NCBI GenBank assembly: GCA_016717725.1
Contig: JADKFA010000044.1
Span: 124,001 to 188,000, forward strand
DNA: 64,000 nt
From: Bacteroidota bacterium
GTDB lineage: Bacteria; Bacteroidota; Bacteroidia; AKYH767-A; OLB10
Direction of reading: 5' to 3'
Shown: positions 1 through 9,200 of the stretch, in pieces
How the letters are laid out: each line of letters starts with the position of its first letter
How positions within the stretch are numbered: the stretch's first letter is position 1
Position numbers and translations under genes: made by a program
Notes under the pieces: model-generated
What the model was told of the DNA's origin: nothing
Databases searched by the model: none
The model's input: the letters and a program-made list of their open reading frames with translations, nothing else

Positions 1-2124
1 TCATCAACTGGGACATCGTGCGTTATGCACAACGACGTGGTTATTTCTACGTAGGGAGAGGTAGTGGCGCCAACAGCATCGTCGCCTACTGTTTGCGCAT
101 CACGGATGTGGATCCCATCGACCTCGATTTATACTTCGAACGATTTATTAATCCCTTCCGACAAAACCCGCCCGACTTCGATCTCGATTTTAGCTGGAAG
201 GATCGCGATGATTTAACAGCGTATATTTTTCGTCGCTATGGCGAAGAGCATACCGCATTACTCGCAACGTACAGTACGTATCAAAGCAAGGCCATTGTGC
301 GTGAGTTAGGAAAAAGTTTTTGGACTTCCGAAAGAAGAGATCGATGCCTTGCAAAACACGCGCGATGGAGAAAGTGCGGGAGAAGGATTGGCGAAACTGA
401 TTCGTGAATTTAGTTTGTTGATGCACGATTTTCCGCATCACCTCAGCATCCATGCCGGTGGTGTGATCATCAGCGAAAAACCTATCGCCTGTTATACGGC
501 ACTCAATCATCCGCCCAAAGGATTTCCCGTGACACAATTCAGCATGTTAGAATCGGAAGACATTGGCTTGTACAAGTACGATATTTTAAGTCAGCGTGGA
601 CTCGGACATATTCGTGATGCGGTGGACATCGTAAAAAAAAATCGCGGCATCGACATCGACATTCATCAGATCAAAGCTTTTAAGAAAGATGAAAAAATAA
701 AAGCACTGATTCGCAATGGACGCTGCATGGGTTGCTTTTATGTAGAGAGTCCTGCCATGCGGATGTTGTTAAAAAAATTGCAAGTAGATACTTATATTCA
801 ACTGGTGGCGGCAAGTTCCATTATTCGGCCCGGTGTAGCAAGGAGTGGGATGATGCGCGAATACATTCTCCGCACACATGATCCAAATCGAAGAACGTAT
901 ATACATCCCGTTATGAAAGAGCTGATGGAAGAAACGTATGGCATCATGGTGTATCAGGAAGATGTGATTAAGGTGGCGCATCACTTCGCGGGACTCGATT
1001 TGAGCGAAGCCGATGTCTTGCGTAGAGGGATGAGTGGGAAGTTTAGGAGTCGGGAAGAGTTTCAAAAAATTCGCGATAAGTTTTTTTCCTCATGCAACGA
1101 GAAAGGATATCCGTTGTCGATCACGGATGAAGTGTGGAGGCAGATTGAAAGTTTCGCAGGGTATTCCTTCTCCAAGGGACACTCGGCGAGCTATGCCGTA
1201 GAGAGTTATCAGAGTTTATATTTGAAGGCGCATTATCCACTTGAGTTTATGGTGGGCGTGATTAATAACTTCGGTGGATTTTACAATACCGAATTCTATG
1301 TTCACGAAGCGCGTATGCAAGGAGCGAACATCCACGCGCCCGACGTCAATAGGAGCATCTACTTAACGGATATCCACGACCGTGATATTTACTTGGGCTT
1401 CATCCATCTTCAAAACATACAATTGCAACTCTGCGAAACCCTCATACACGAACGCAATACCAACGGACTTTTCATTGACCTCGCCGACTTCATGCGTCGT
1501 GTGGCCATTGAAGTAGAACAATTGCGCATTCTCATTCGCATTGGTGCCTTTCGATTTACGGGGAGAAGTAAGAAGGAATTGATGTGGGATCTGTTGCTTC
1601 ACCTTGGTGATGGAAGAAAAACAGAAGTGCATCAAAGTCTCTTTAATGAGTCCTTCGACAAGTCTGCGGAGGGCGCGGTAGAATGGAAAGTACCTCCACT
1701 CACGCATCATCATTTAGAAGATGCGTTGGATGAAATTGAATTGTTGGGATTTGAATTATCGAGTCCGTATAAACGGCTCCGAGAAAATTTAAACGCGGCG
1801 ACCGCTGCGACTCCGCTGCGACCGCTGCGTTTAAATTTAGCAAAAGAATTTGAGGCATGTATCGGCAAAGAAATCTCCATCCAAGGATACCTCGTCACCA
1901 CCAAGCCCACGCGCACCGTTAAAGGAGAATACATGGCCTTCGGAACATGGTTAGATGTAGATGGATATTTTTTCGACACGACACATTTTCCTCGTGTCAT
2001 TAAACAACATCCCTTCCGCGGCAAAGGCATCTACCGTATTAAGGGACGAGTGGATGAAGAGTTTGGATTTTGCAGTATTACGGTAAGCGAGATAGAAAAA
2101 TTACCTACGCAGGGAATTGAGTGA
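1..2124 (+). CDS. dnaE: DNA polymerase III alpha subunit (DnaE family), 5' partial, frameshifted
   Basis: C-terminal two thirds of a C-family replicative-type DNA polymerase; the PHP domain lies before the window. The palm motif PPDFDLDF near 170-195 supplies two catalytic aspartates and LYKYDIL near 570-590 the third. The fingers, helix-hairpin-helix region and a C-terminal OB fold (about 1855-2110) follow. The frame that starts the window runs to 407 but loses homology at the A5 run at 311-315; removing one A gives GGA AAA GTT TTT GGA CTT and joins it to the second frame, which is open to 2124. This is therefore one gene with a +1 indel, real or a sequencing error. The short Bacteroidota form resembles the DnaE of mutagenic or repair cassettes, but the neighbours that would decide this are outside the window. 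A palindromic insert occurs at 1785-1838. Confidence 0.88.
1785..1838. repeat. Palindromic insert inside dnaE
   Basis: AAATTTAAACGC at 1785-1796 is the exact reverse complement of GCGTTTAAATTT at 1827-1838. Between them the 11-mer CGACCGCTGCG occurs twice (1799-1809 and 1819-1829). The block keeps the dnaE frame and adds a low-complexity Ala/Thr/Pro/Leu/Arg stretch just before the OB fold. Confidence 0.7.
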
Positions 2125-2139
2125 ATGGAAAATTGGCAA

Positions 2140-2157
2140 TCCCGATAGCTATCGGGA
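2140..2157. repeat. Dispersed palindrome TCCCGATAGCTATCGGGA
   Basis: Perfect 18-bp palindrome. Identical copies are at 23658-23675 and 26058-26075. Variants are at 22215-22230, 23313-23330, 28062-28077 and 63268-63282. Confidence 0.85.
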
Positions 2158-2320
2158 GGTAAATTGGCAAGTTAGGAGATGGGAGTGCGGAGTTTAGCGA
2201 AACACTGAAGTCGTAGCGTAGCGAAGTACTTCGGGGGAGTGATTGCAGAGTGCGAAATGCATCTGCACAACATTGAAAATTTAAGACCGATCATGTAAAA
2301 TAAATTTTTAATTTGTAGGA

Positions 2321-2383
2321 ATGGAAAATAAAAAGTATCTGCTTGACAAATCCGCTTTTAGTCGCGAGGCTTCGCTATGGTAG
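2321..2383 (+). pseudogene. Truncated duplicate of the 69-residue orphan gene
   Basis: The first 13 codons match the gene at 2484 with one difference (Leu for Arg at codon 7). The roughly 25 bases upstream match too, so promoter and start were copied together. After codon 13 the sequence runs into TCGCGAGGCTTCGC, a palindromic element like those at 14565-14611, and stops at TAG 2381-2383. It looks like a duplication broken by a small repeat. Confidence 0.6.
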
Positions 2384-2470
2384 ATTGGTGGTCATGAAGT
2401 TTCGCAATAGTGGTTTGAGGGTTGGTGCGCTATAAAGTCTAAACGAAACCAATCGTATTAAATAAATTTC

Positions 2471-2478
2471 TAAATTTG
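2471..2478 (+). promoter_or_regulatory. Putative Bacteroidota -7 box TAAATTTG
   Basis: Matches the TAnnTTTG -7 consensus of Bacteroidota primary promoters. It lies only 5 bases before the ATG at 2484, which implies a very short or absent leader. No clear -33 element was seen. Confidence 0.35.
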
Positions 2479-2483
2479 TAGGG

Positions 2484-2693
2484 ATGGAAAATAAAAAGTA
2501 TCGGCTTGACAAATCCGCTTTTCGGATTCAAACATTTGAGGAAGCAACTCAAAACAAGGAATACTGGCTAAGTAAAAGTCCAGCTGAAAGATGGCACGCT
2601 GCATGGTATCTCATCTGTTGCGCTTATGGAATCGACCCAGATAATCCTCCTCGACTTGATCGTTCCGTATTTTCAATGAGAAAAAATGGGTAA
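2484..2693 (+). CDS. Small conserved-type hypothetical protein (69 aa)
   Basis: A 69-residue soluble protein without signal peptide or membrane segment, rich in charged and aromatic residues and ending in a DRSVFSMRKNG-like basic tail. From memory, similar small Bacteroidota proteins (LDK..F...FEEA near the start, DR..FS.RK near the end) often sit beside nucleotidyltransferase-like genes, but no such partner is present here and the function is unknown. The duplicated, truncated start at 2321 supports a real gene, because the copied block includes the same start context. It is followed tail-to-tail by the DUF4143 ATPase gene. Confidence 0.6.
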   Translation: MENKKYRLDKSAFRIQTFEEATQNKEYWLSKSPAERWHAAWYLICCAYGIDPDNPPRLDRSVFSMRKNG

Positions 2694-2761
2694 TATTCTA
2701 AATGACGATTTTTTTAATTTTCTGAAATTATTCAATCAATTTCAGGTAGATTACAGAACTA

Positions 2762-3922
2762 TCAAAAATTATTCAACACGAAATTTCTCCAATTAATAAT
2801 TTTTATATTGTCAGAATATGTTTGCTGCTCTTCACCTGCATACAAAACAACTGCATTTTCTGCTTTACTAAGCTTCATCCAATAATGAATATTTTTAACG
2901 TATCCGCTGCCGATCGTTTTTCCTGATTTTATTTCTATTGGAAGGAGTTGCTTTCCATCATCTAAAATAATATCTATTTCGTGTCCAGTCTTATCTCTCC
3001 AATAAAAAAGTGGTGATGGCATCCCTGCATTAATAAATACTTTGCGTAATTCCACAACTACAAAATTCTCAAAGATAGCGCCGCGAAGTGGATGATTGAA
3101 CAAATGATTTTTTTCGGTAATGCGTAACAGTGAGCAAACAATAGCGGTATCTGTGAAATATATTTTAGGCCGTTTCACAATGGTTTTATTAAAATTTTTA
3201 TGATGAGGTCGCAATAAAAACACAACATAACTAGCTTCTAACAAACCAATCCACGCTTGTATGGTTTTCACATCAACACCCGCCTCTAACGCCAAAGCAC
3301 TTGCATTGAGTTCTTGTCCGCAACGACCTGCTAATAAAGAAAGAAATCTTTCAAAAACAAACAAATCATTGATGTTACGCAACTGACGAATGTCTTTTTC
3401 TATATACGTACTAATGTAATTTCTTGACCAATCGGGAGATGGTATTTGTTGATCATACACTGGCGGAAAACATCCTTTGATCATTAAATCATCCTCATCA
3501 TTTAAAAGCCAATTAGCATGATGTAACTCATGAATACTAAAAGCTGGCAACTGAAAAAAAGCAATACGTCCCGCTAAACTTTGCGAGATAGATTCTTGCA
3601 ATAAGAAATTATTAGATCCTGTTAAGATATATTGTGCTTTCTCCTCGCTACTGTCTAACACTTCTTGTAGGTAAGAAAACAATTCAGGTGTACGTTGAAC
3701 TTCGTCTAATACGGCTCCATTTGAAAACTGACCAATAAATCCTCTTGGATCTTCGATGGCGTAACGACGAACGTCTGGATTTTCCAGTGAAACATAAGGT
3801 TTGTTTGGAAACAGCGCTTTTACTAAGGTTGATTTACCTGTTTGCCTGGCTCCTGTTACAGCAATGGCTTTAAAAATCCTTGAAAGTCGAATCACTTCAT
3901 CATATCCCTGTCGTACAATCAT
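2762..3922 (-). CDS. AAA ATPase with DUF4143 domain
   Basis: 386-residue ATPase of the AAA_14/DUF4143 family. Walker A is GARQTGKS at residues 24-31, Walker B is VLDE with Asp73-Glu74, and the sensor-like ILTGSNN follows. The C-terminal half carries the DUF4143 region, with a nuclease-like arrangement GHEID (about residue 315) followed by PIEIKSG (about 330) that resembles a PD-(D/E)XK core. Members are common, often horizontally moved, and of uncertain function; roles in defence or toxin-antitoxin-like systems have been suggested but not established. The gene stands alone, convergent with the small gene at 2484. The start at 3922 puts the Walker A at the usual distance from the N-terminus. 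Confidence 0.88.
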   Translation of the reverse strand: MIVRQGYDEVIRLSRIFKAIAVTGARQTGKSTLVKALFPNKPYVSLENPDVRRYAIEDPRGFIGQFSNGAVLDEVQRTPELFSYLQEVLDSSEEKAQYILTGSNNFLLQESISQSLAGRIAFFQLPAFSIHELHHANWLLNDEDDLMIKGCFPPVYDQQIPSPDWSRNYISTYIEKDIRQLRNINDLFVFERFLSLLAGRCGQELNASALALEAGVDVKTIQAWIGLLEASYVVFLLRPHHKNFNKTIVKRPKIYFTDTAIVCSLLRITEKNHLFNHPLRGAIFENFVVVELRKVFINAGMPSPLFYWRDKTGHEIDIILDDGKQLLPIEIKSGKTIGSGYVKNIHYWMKLSKAENAVVLYAGEEQQTYSDNIKIINWRNFVLNNF

Positions 3923-4269
3923 ATAACAAATATACGGATAAATATGGAATTAGATTCCATAAAAAGACATATTTAGTGTACTTTATTAATAAACAATTGG
4001 ATAAGAAGTATAATTTGGTCGACTTCTCGATATTTGGTGATATACCTAAACTCTTCATTCTCTAGTGCTATACACAGAGCTAAGCATAAATGACAAATTA
4101 ATATGATTTTAGAATTGTTAAACCATCTCTATAGTGAACTACATACAAATAAATTATTCATCTCAATTAGAAGTAAAGCACAAGTCAACAATTGTAAAAA
4201 AAATTACTCTTCTGGTCCCCGCTCCGTTAAATTATAAATACCAAATTATACATTTGGTTTAATAATACT
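3923..4269. other. Intergenic region, nothing recognised
   Basis: AT-rich spacer between two leftward genes. No credible ORF, RNA gene, hairpin or repeat was seen; it presumably holds the promoter of the DUF4143 ATPase gene. Confidence 0.5.
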
Positions 4270-4989
4270 TTACATCGTCATCGGCACTTCGATCAACAAT
4301 ATTTCTGCATCTTGAGAAATTGCTTTTACAGAAAATTTATCTGTGTTCCAGATACCCATACCATCTCTTTCATTCAGCGCATTGCCATTTATCACAACAT
4401 CGCCTTTCAAGATGAATGCATAAACACCATTTCCGCTTTTTTTGATAGTGTAATCAATAGAAAAATCCTTATCTAATTTTCCCAGATGAAACCATGAATC
4501 CTGCAGAATGCAAACACCTGCATCATCTGCATTGGGGGATACGATTTGCTGAAAATTATTATGTTTGTCTTTCTCGTCTAGTGTAATTTGATCATAACGG
4601 GGCTTCGTGTTTTTCTCCTTCGGAAAAATCCATATTTGTAAAAACTTAACGGGCTTATCTTTATTCTTATTGTACTCGGAATGCGTAACACCTGTACCGG
4701 CACTCATAATTTGAACATCCCCTTTTTTAATCACGGTAATATTTCCGATGCTGTCTTTATGTTCCAAATCACCTTCCAGCGGAATTGAAATAATTTCCAT
4801 ATTGTCGTGCGGATGTGTTCCAAAACCCATTCCTGCTTCCACAAAATCATCATTCAACACTCGAAGTACTCCAAAATGCATTCGCTCTGGATTGTGATAG
4901 TTTGCAAAACTAAATGTATGTTTACTGTGCAACCAACCATGATTTGCATCACCACGGGTTTCCGACTTGTGAATTATTGTATTTGCCAT
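4270..4989 (-). CDS. Pirin family protein (YhhW-like bicupin)
   Basis: 239-residue cytosolic bicupin. The N-terminal cupin has the metal-binding set His59, His61 (GTHPHDNMEI), His103 and Glu105 (GVTHSEY), matching the four ligands of E. coli YhhW, which can act as a quercetin 2,3-dioxygenase; the natural substrate is usually unknown. The length is normal for the YhhW type and the protein is complete. The gene stands alone between two intergenic regions and transcribes leftward. Family assignment is firm; the physiological role is not. Confidence 0.92.
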   Translation of the reverse strand: MANTIIHKSETRGDANHGWLHSKHTFSFANYHNPERMHFGVLRVLNDDFVEAGMGFGTHPHDNMEIISIPLEGDLEHKDSIGNITVIKKGDVQIMSAGTGVTHSEYNKNKDKPVKFLQIWIFPKEKNTKPRYDQITLDEKDKHNNFQQIVSPNADDAGVCILQDSWFHLGKLDKDFSIDYTIKKSGNGVYAFILKGDVVINGNALNERDGMGIWNTDKFSVKAISQDAEILLIEVPMTM

Positions 4990-5157
4990 TTGTGATTATT
5001 AGTTCCCCTAAATGAGGTCATTTTACAAGTGGTAAATTTAAGTTCTATTGAACATAATACTTTCCATATTTTCAAAATAGATATAAATATTTGGATAACA
5101 ATAAGTTACAACAACAATTCTATGCGAATTTTTCTGCGCAATTCAAATAATTAATAT

Positions 5158-5165
5158 TAACTTTG
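5158..5165 (+). promoter_or_regulatory. Putative -7 box TAACTTTG for the porP-adhesin operon
   Basis: Fits the TAnnTTTG consensus and lies 59 bases before the ATG at 5225. The -33 region is weak (TTTCTG at 5131-5136). Confidence 0.45.
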
Positions 5166-5224
5166 TTAACTTCTGATTTTAGTTCATAGTTTATTAAACT
5201 TATTTAATAATACCAACTTCAATA

Positions 5225-6298
5225 ATGAACATTTTAAGATTTTTTTTAATTGTCATTTTATTGTATTTATTTTATCCAAAATTTTGCAACGGTCAAGACC
5301 CATCATTTAGTCAAATTGATAATACCCTTTCATATTACCATGCTTCCAATATTAATATAGAAGGTGGGGCTGGTATTAATCTGGCACATCGAAGACAATG
5401 GAGTAAAGTTCCTGGTGGATTTACATCTTCTTGGATTAACGGAACTATAAAAGCAGAAAAGAAGAACACTAGTTTTGGCTTCAATTTTATCTCAGACCAA
5501 GAAGGGGCTGCTCTAATTCAAACTCAAAAAATTGAACTTGTATGCAGACAACAATTGAAGATCAGTTCTAAACGATTCCGATCTATTAAATCATTTGCGA
5601 TTGGAGGTTATGCTGGGGTCGAAAGAAAATCAATTGATTGGTCTAAATTAGTTTTCTCAGATCAAATAGATCCGGTTTTCGGAATTTATCAACCCTCTTC
5701 ACAAATACAACCTCAGAAAGATAACACGCTTTTCTATGATTGTGGAATAAGTCTTACTACATCACTTTCTTTTAAAAGAACTGATCTTCGGATTCCTATA
5801 AATATTCATACTTCTATAAACCATTTTATTAGTCGTGGTGATGAGTCATTGCAAGGGATCGAAACACAAAAGCCAAGATTATTTGTTATATCAGCAACGA
5901 GCACCATTCAGAAAAATGATTTCTTTAATACTCCTCTAATAAAACCTTCTTTTCAATGGGAATTACAAACGAAAGCACACCGAATTAAATTTGGTTCATT
6001 AGCTGGTTATATTAGTGAAAGGGCAGAAAGAGCCTTTTATGTCGGTATGTACTATTCCACTTTCGTTAATTATCGATACCACATTAACGCATCTGCCCTT
6101 ATTCCTGTAGTAGGATTCGAAAAACAAATAAACAATTCTGTATTTTCTTTCGGCTATTCTTATGATATGATTCTATCGGGATTAAATGTTTCACAAGCTG
6201 GCGGCATTCATGAAATTACTATGGCTCTATCCTATGTCACTAAAAAAACTAGGTATAAACAAGGTTCTAATGTATTTGTAAAATGTCCAGACTTTTAA
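5225..6298 (+). CDS. PorP/SprF family type IX secretion outer-membrane protein
   Basis: 357-residue outer-membrane beta-barrel of the PorP/SprF family. A hydrophobic signal peptide ends near residue 23, followed by the typical mature start QDPSFSQ and a motif (HRRQWSKVPG) equivalent to the family's RxQW element. The rest is alternating barrel-like strands. PorP/SprF proteins assist secretion and surface attachment of partner adhesins with type B sorting domains. The partner is evident: the next gene starts 16 bases before this stop and encodes a giant type B adhesin, so the two are translationally coupled. Upstream is a good -7 box at 5158-5165. Confidence 0.9.
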   Translation: MNILRFFLIVILLYLFYPKFCNGQDPSFSQIDNTLSYYHASNINIEGGAGINLAHRRQWSKVPGGFTSSWINGTIKAEKKNTSFGFNFISDQEGAALIQTQKIELVCRQQLKISSKRFRSIKSFAIGGYAGVERKSIDWSKLVFSDQIDPVFGIYQPSSQIQPQKDNTLFYDCGISLTTSLSFKRTDLRIPINIHTSINHFISRGDESLQGIETQKPRLFVISATSTIQKNDFFNTPLIKPSFQWELQTKAHRIKFGSLAGYISERAERAFYVGMYYSTFVNYRYHINASALIPVVGFEKQINNSVFSFGYSYDMILSGLNVSQAGGIHEITMALSYVTKKTRYKQGSNVFVKCPDF

Positions 6299-9200
6299 TC
6301 GCAATATTCATTTTGTTCAGCATTAATTCGGTGTTCGGACAATGTCCTACTTGGCCAAACCTACAGGATTGTGGTCCTTTAATAGCCAATGGAGGTCTGT
6401 GTAACTCCACAACTGTATTTTGTGTGGGTGATTCCGTGGGTGTACAAAACACATCAACTGGAGTTATCGATTCAAGTTTTATTTGTTGGGATGATGGAAG
6501 TCCTGTGCAAAAATTTGCAGGAGTTTTTCCAGGCTGTTTAAAACATTTTTATAATTATAAGCCCGATAGTTGTGTTGGAGGAAATGGTCAAATTCAAAAG
6601 GAAATAAGAATTGGAATTAAGAAAGCATGTGCAAGCGGGGAGAGTTTCCATTTTATCTCAACTCCAATTGACATAAAATTCAACCCTCATGCTGATATTA
6701 ATGTATCACCTATTGTAGCTTGTTTGGGAGTTCCAGTAATAATTACAAATTCATCATGTCCCAATGCAAGCAACCCAACTCATTTTTGGGACTTTGGAGA
6801 TGGTTCTACGTCTAGTTCGCAGTATCCATCCTCTCATACTTATAATACACCTGGAACTTATACAATAACCTATACTGTTACTAATTCTTGTGGATCATCC
6901 ACACAATCAAAAACGGTAACGGTGCTACCGCCTACAACAGTTAATCCAATTACACAACTCATAGATTATTGCTCTCCTTCGAATTTTACCCCTGATGTTA
7001 ATTCAAACAATGCTTTAACTTTTCTCTGGACTAGTTCTCCAATGTCTGGTATAAACATTTCTTTACCTACAGACTCACAACCTTTCTTCCAGATAAACTC
7101 TGCAGGTATATATAATATTCAACTTAATGTAACAGGCTGTTGCAACTCGCCTGGTAGCGATTGTTCATGGGATACATCAATGACGATTTTACAAGGCCCC
7201 AATGTTACTTCAAATCCAATCCCTACATTTTGTGGAAACGCTGTTTTAAACCCTTCTACTTACATCTCTGCAACTGGAAGTATTAGCCAATATAATTGGT
7301 CATTCCCAGGAGGATCTCCAAATTCTTCAACATCGCAAAATCCAGGAAATATTTCATTTAACTCTTCTGGGAACTATCCAATCACTTTAGTTGTTATAAG
7401 TAGTTGTGGAAATGATACACTTACAGATACGGTACGAGTTTTACCTCCTACAATCATTCAACCACTATTAAATTATACTGGTAATTGCACCCCTCTTCAA
7501 ATAACTGGAAATCTTAATCCATCAAATGCAACTTCGTACTTGTGGGGAATGAGTCCATCATCCAATGGTACCATTTCAGCTCCCTCTAATTCGAATACCA
7601 ATATAACAATAAATACTCCTGGAGTTGTAACTATTACCGCCAATGCAAATGGATGTTGTACTGCACCATTGAGTGATTGTACTTGGGACACCACACTTAC
7701 CATTTTACAGGGACCAAATGTTTCCCTTAATGCTATTCCTACATTTTGTGGCAGTGCGTTTATAACACCAACGAACTACTTTTCTGCACAAGGAAATATC
7801 AGCCAATACAATTGGTCGTTTCCTGGAGGATCGCCTTCCAGTTCAACGAACTCAAACCCTGGAAATATTACTTATAACACACCAGGAAACTATGCTATCA
7901 CATTAAGCGTTTTGAATAATTGTGGTGTCGCGTCAATAACGGACACAATTAGAATATTACCTCCGACCATTATTCAACCACAATTAAATTTTACCGGACT
8001 TTGTACTCCACTACAGATAACTGGTAACATGAACCCCAGTAATACACAAACAATATCTTGGAATTTAAATCCAACCACCAATGGTGTGATAGTGAGTCCA
8101 AGTCTCGCACAGACTCAAATAACATTAACTACCGCTGGCTCAACTTCGATTTCGGCTAGTGCTACAGGTTGTTGCACCTCGCCTCTTAGTAATTGCAATT
8201 GGGATACAACTTTAAATGTACTTCAAGGTCCAATTTTAAATGCTGCCCCGATTCCTGATTTTTGCAATAGTGCTAATGTAAATATTGGGCAATACTTCAG
8301 TTTTGGTGGAGCAATCAGCACTTATCAATGGGATTTTACTGGAGGATCTCCCGCTACTTCAAATTCTGCCAATCCCGGAAGTGTAATTTATAACTCACCA
8401 GGTAATTATCAAATCACTTTAATCGCTACAGGAAGTTGTGGCGCAGACACTGTAACAAATAATTTGTTAGTAGGAGCCCCTACTATAATCAATATTAATC
8501 CAACTGATATATTTGGATGCGATAGTTTAACCGTTAATTATATTAATAATTCACCTCTACTTCAAAGTTATAGTTGGGTAGCAAACAATGGAGTTTTCAT
8601 AGGAGGAACTAACAATACAAGTATAAGTCCTTCCATTTTTTATTCAACTCCTGGTTTTTACTCAGTAAATGTCACTGCAAGTTCTCCTGGTTGTTCTCCC
8701 ATTTCAAATAATTTTAATGTTACAATCGGCGAGGCACCTCATTTAAGTCAGACTGGAACCATTGATGATATTTGCGATACTATTTCATTAAACCTAAACA
8801 ACTATTTTAATTTATCACCGAGTACAAGCGACTCAGGTTATTTGTGGACAATAACCTATAATGGAAATATCCTTTTCAATTATTCGGGAAATAACCCTGT
8901 ACCAATAATAATACAAGACACCGGAACTTACGCTGTATATGTTCTTGCTTGGAACGCATGTGATTCTATAATATTAATTGATACTTTTCGCTATAATTTG
9001 CCAAGTACTTTAATTTTACCAAACGACACCACTGTTTGTAAAGGTTCTGGTCCAATACCTCTCTTGGCGACTCCATCGAATGGAAATTGGAGCTGGAATG
9101 GAATAATAATAAGTTCTGGAAATTTTATCACAAGCTTAACAAATCAAGTTGTAAACCAAATGATATACTCTTTTGGAGTAGCAACTTGTGCCGTTTCAGA

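Larger units (their letters stand above)
2125..2483. other. Intergenic region with palindrome and truncated gene copy
   Basis: Noncoding stretch holding the palindrome at 2140-2157, AATTGGCAA-type simple repeats around it, and a truncated copy of the next gene at 2321-2383. No RNA gene was recognised. Confidence 0.6.

Noticed and set aside
3880..4065. 61-codon plus-strand frame at the DUF4143 gene start
   Set aside because: Overlaps the real gene's 5' end and an AT-rich spacer; no recognisable features.
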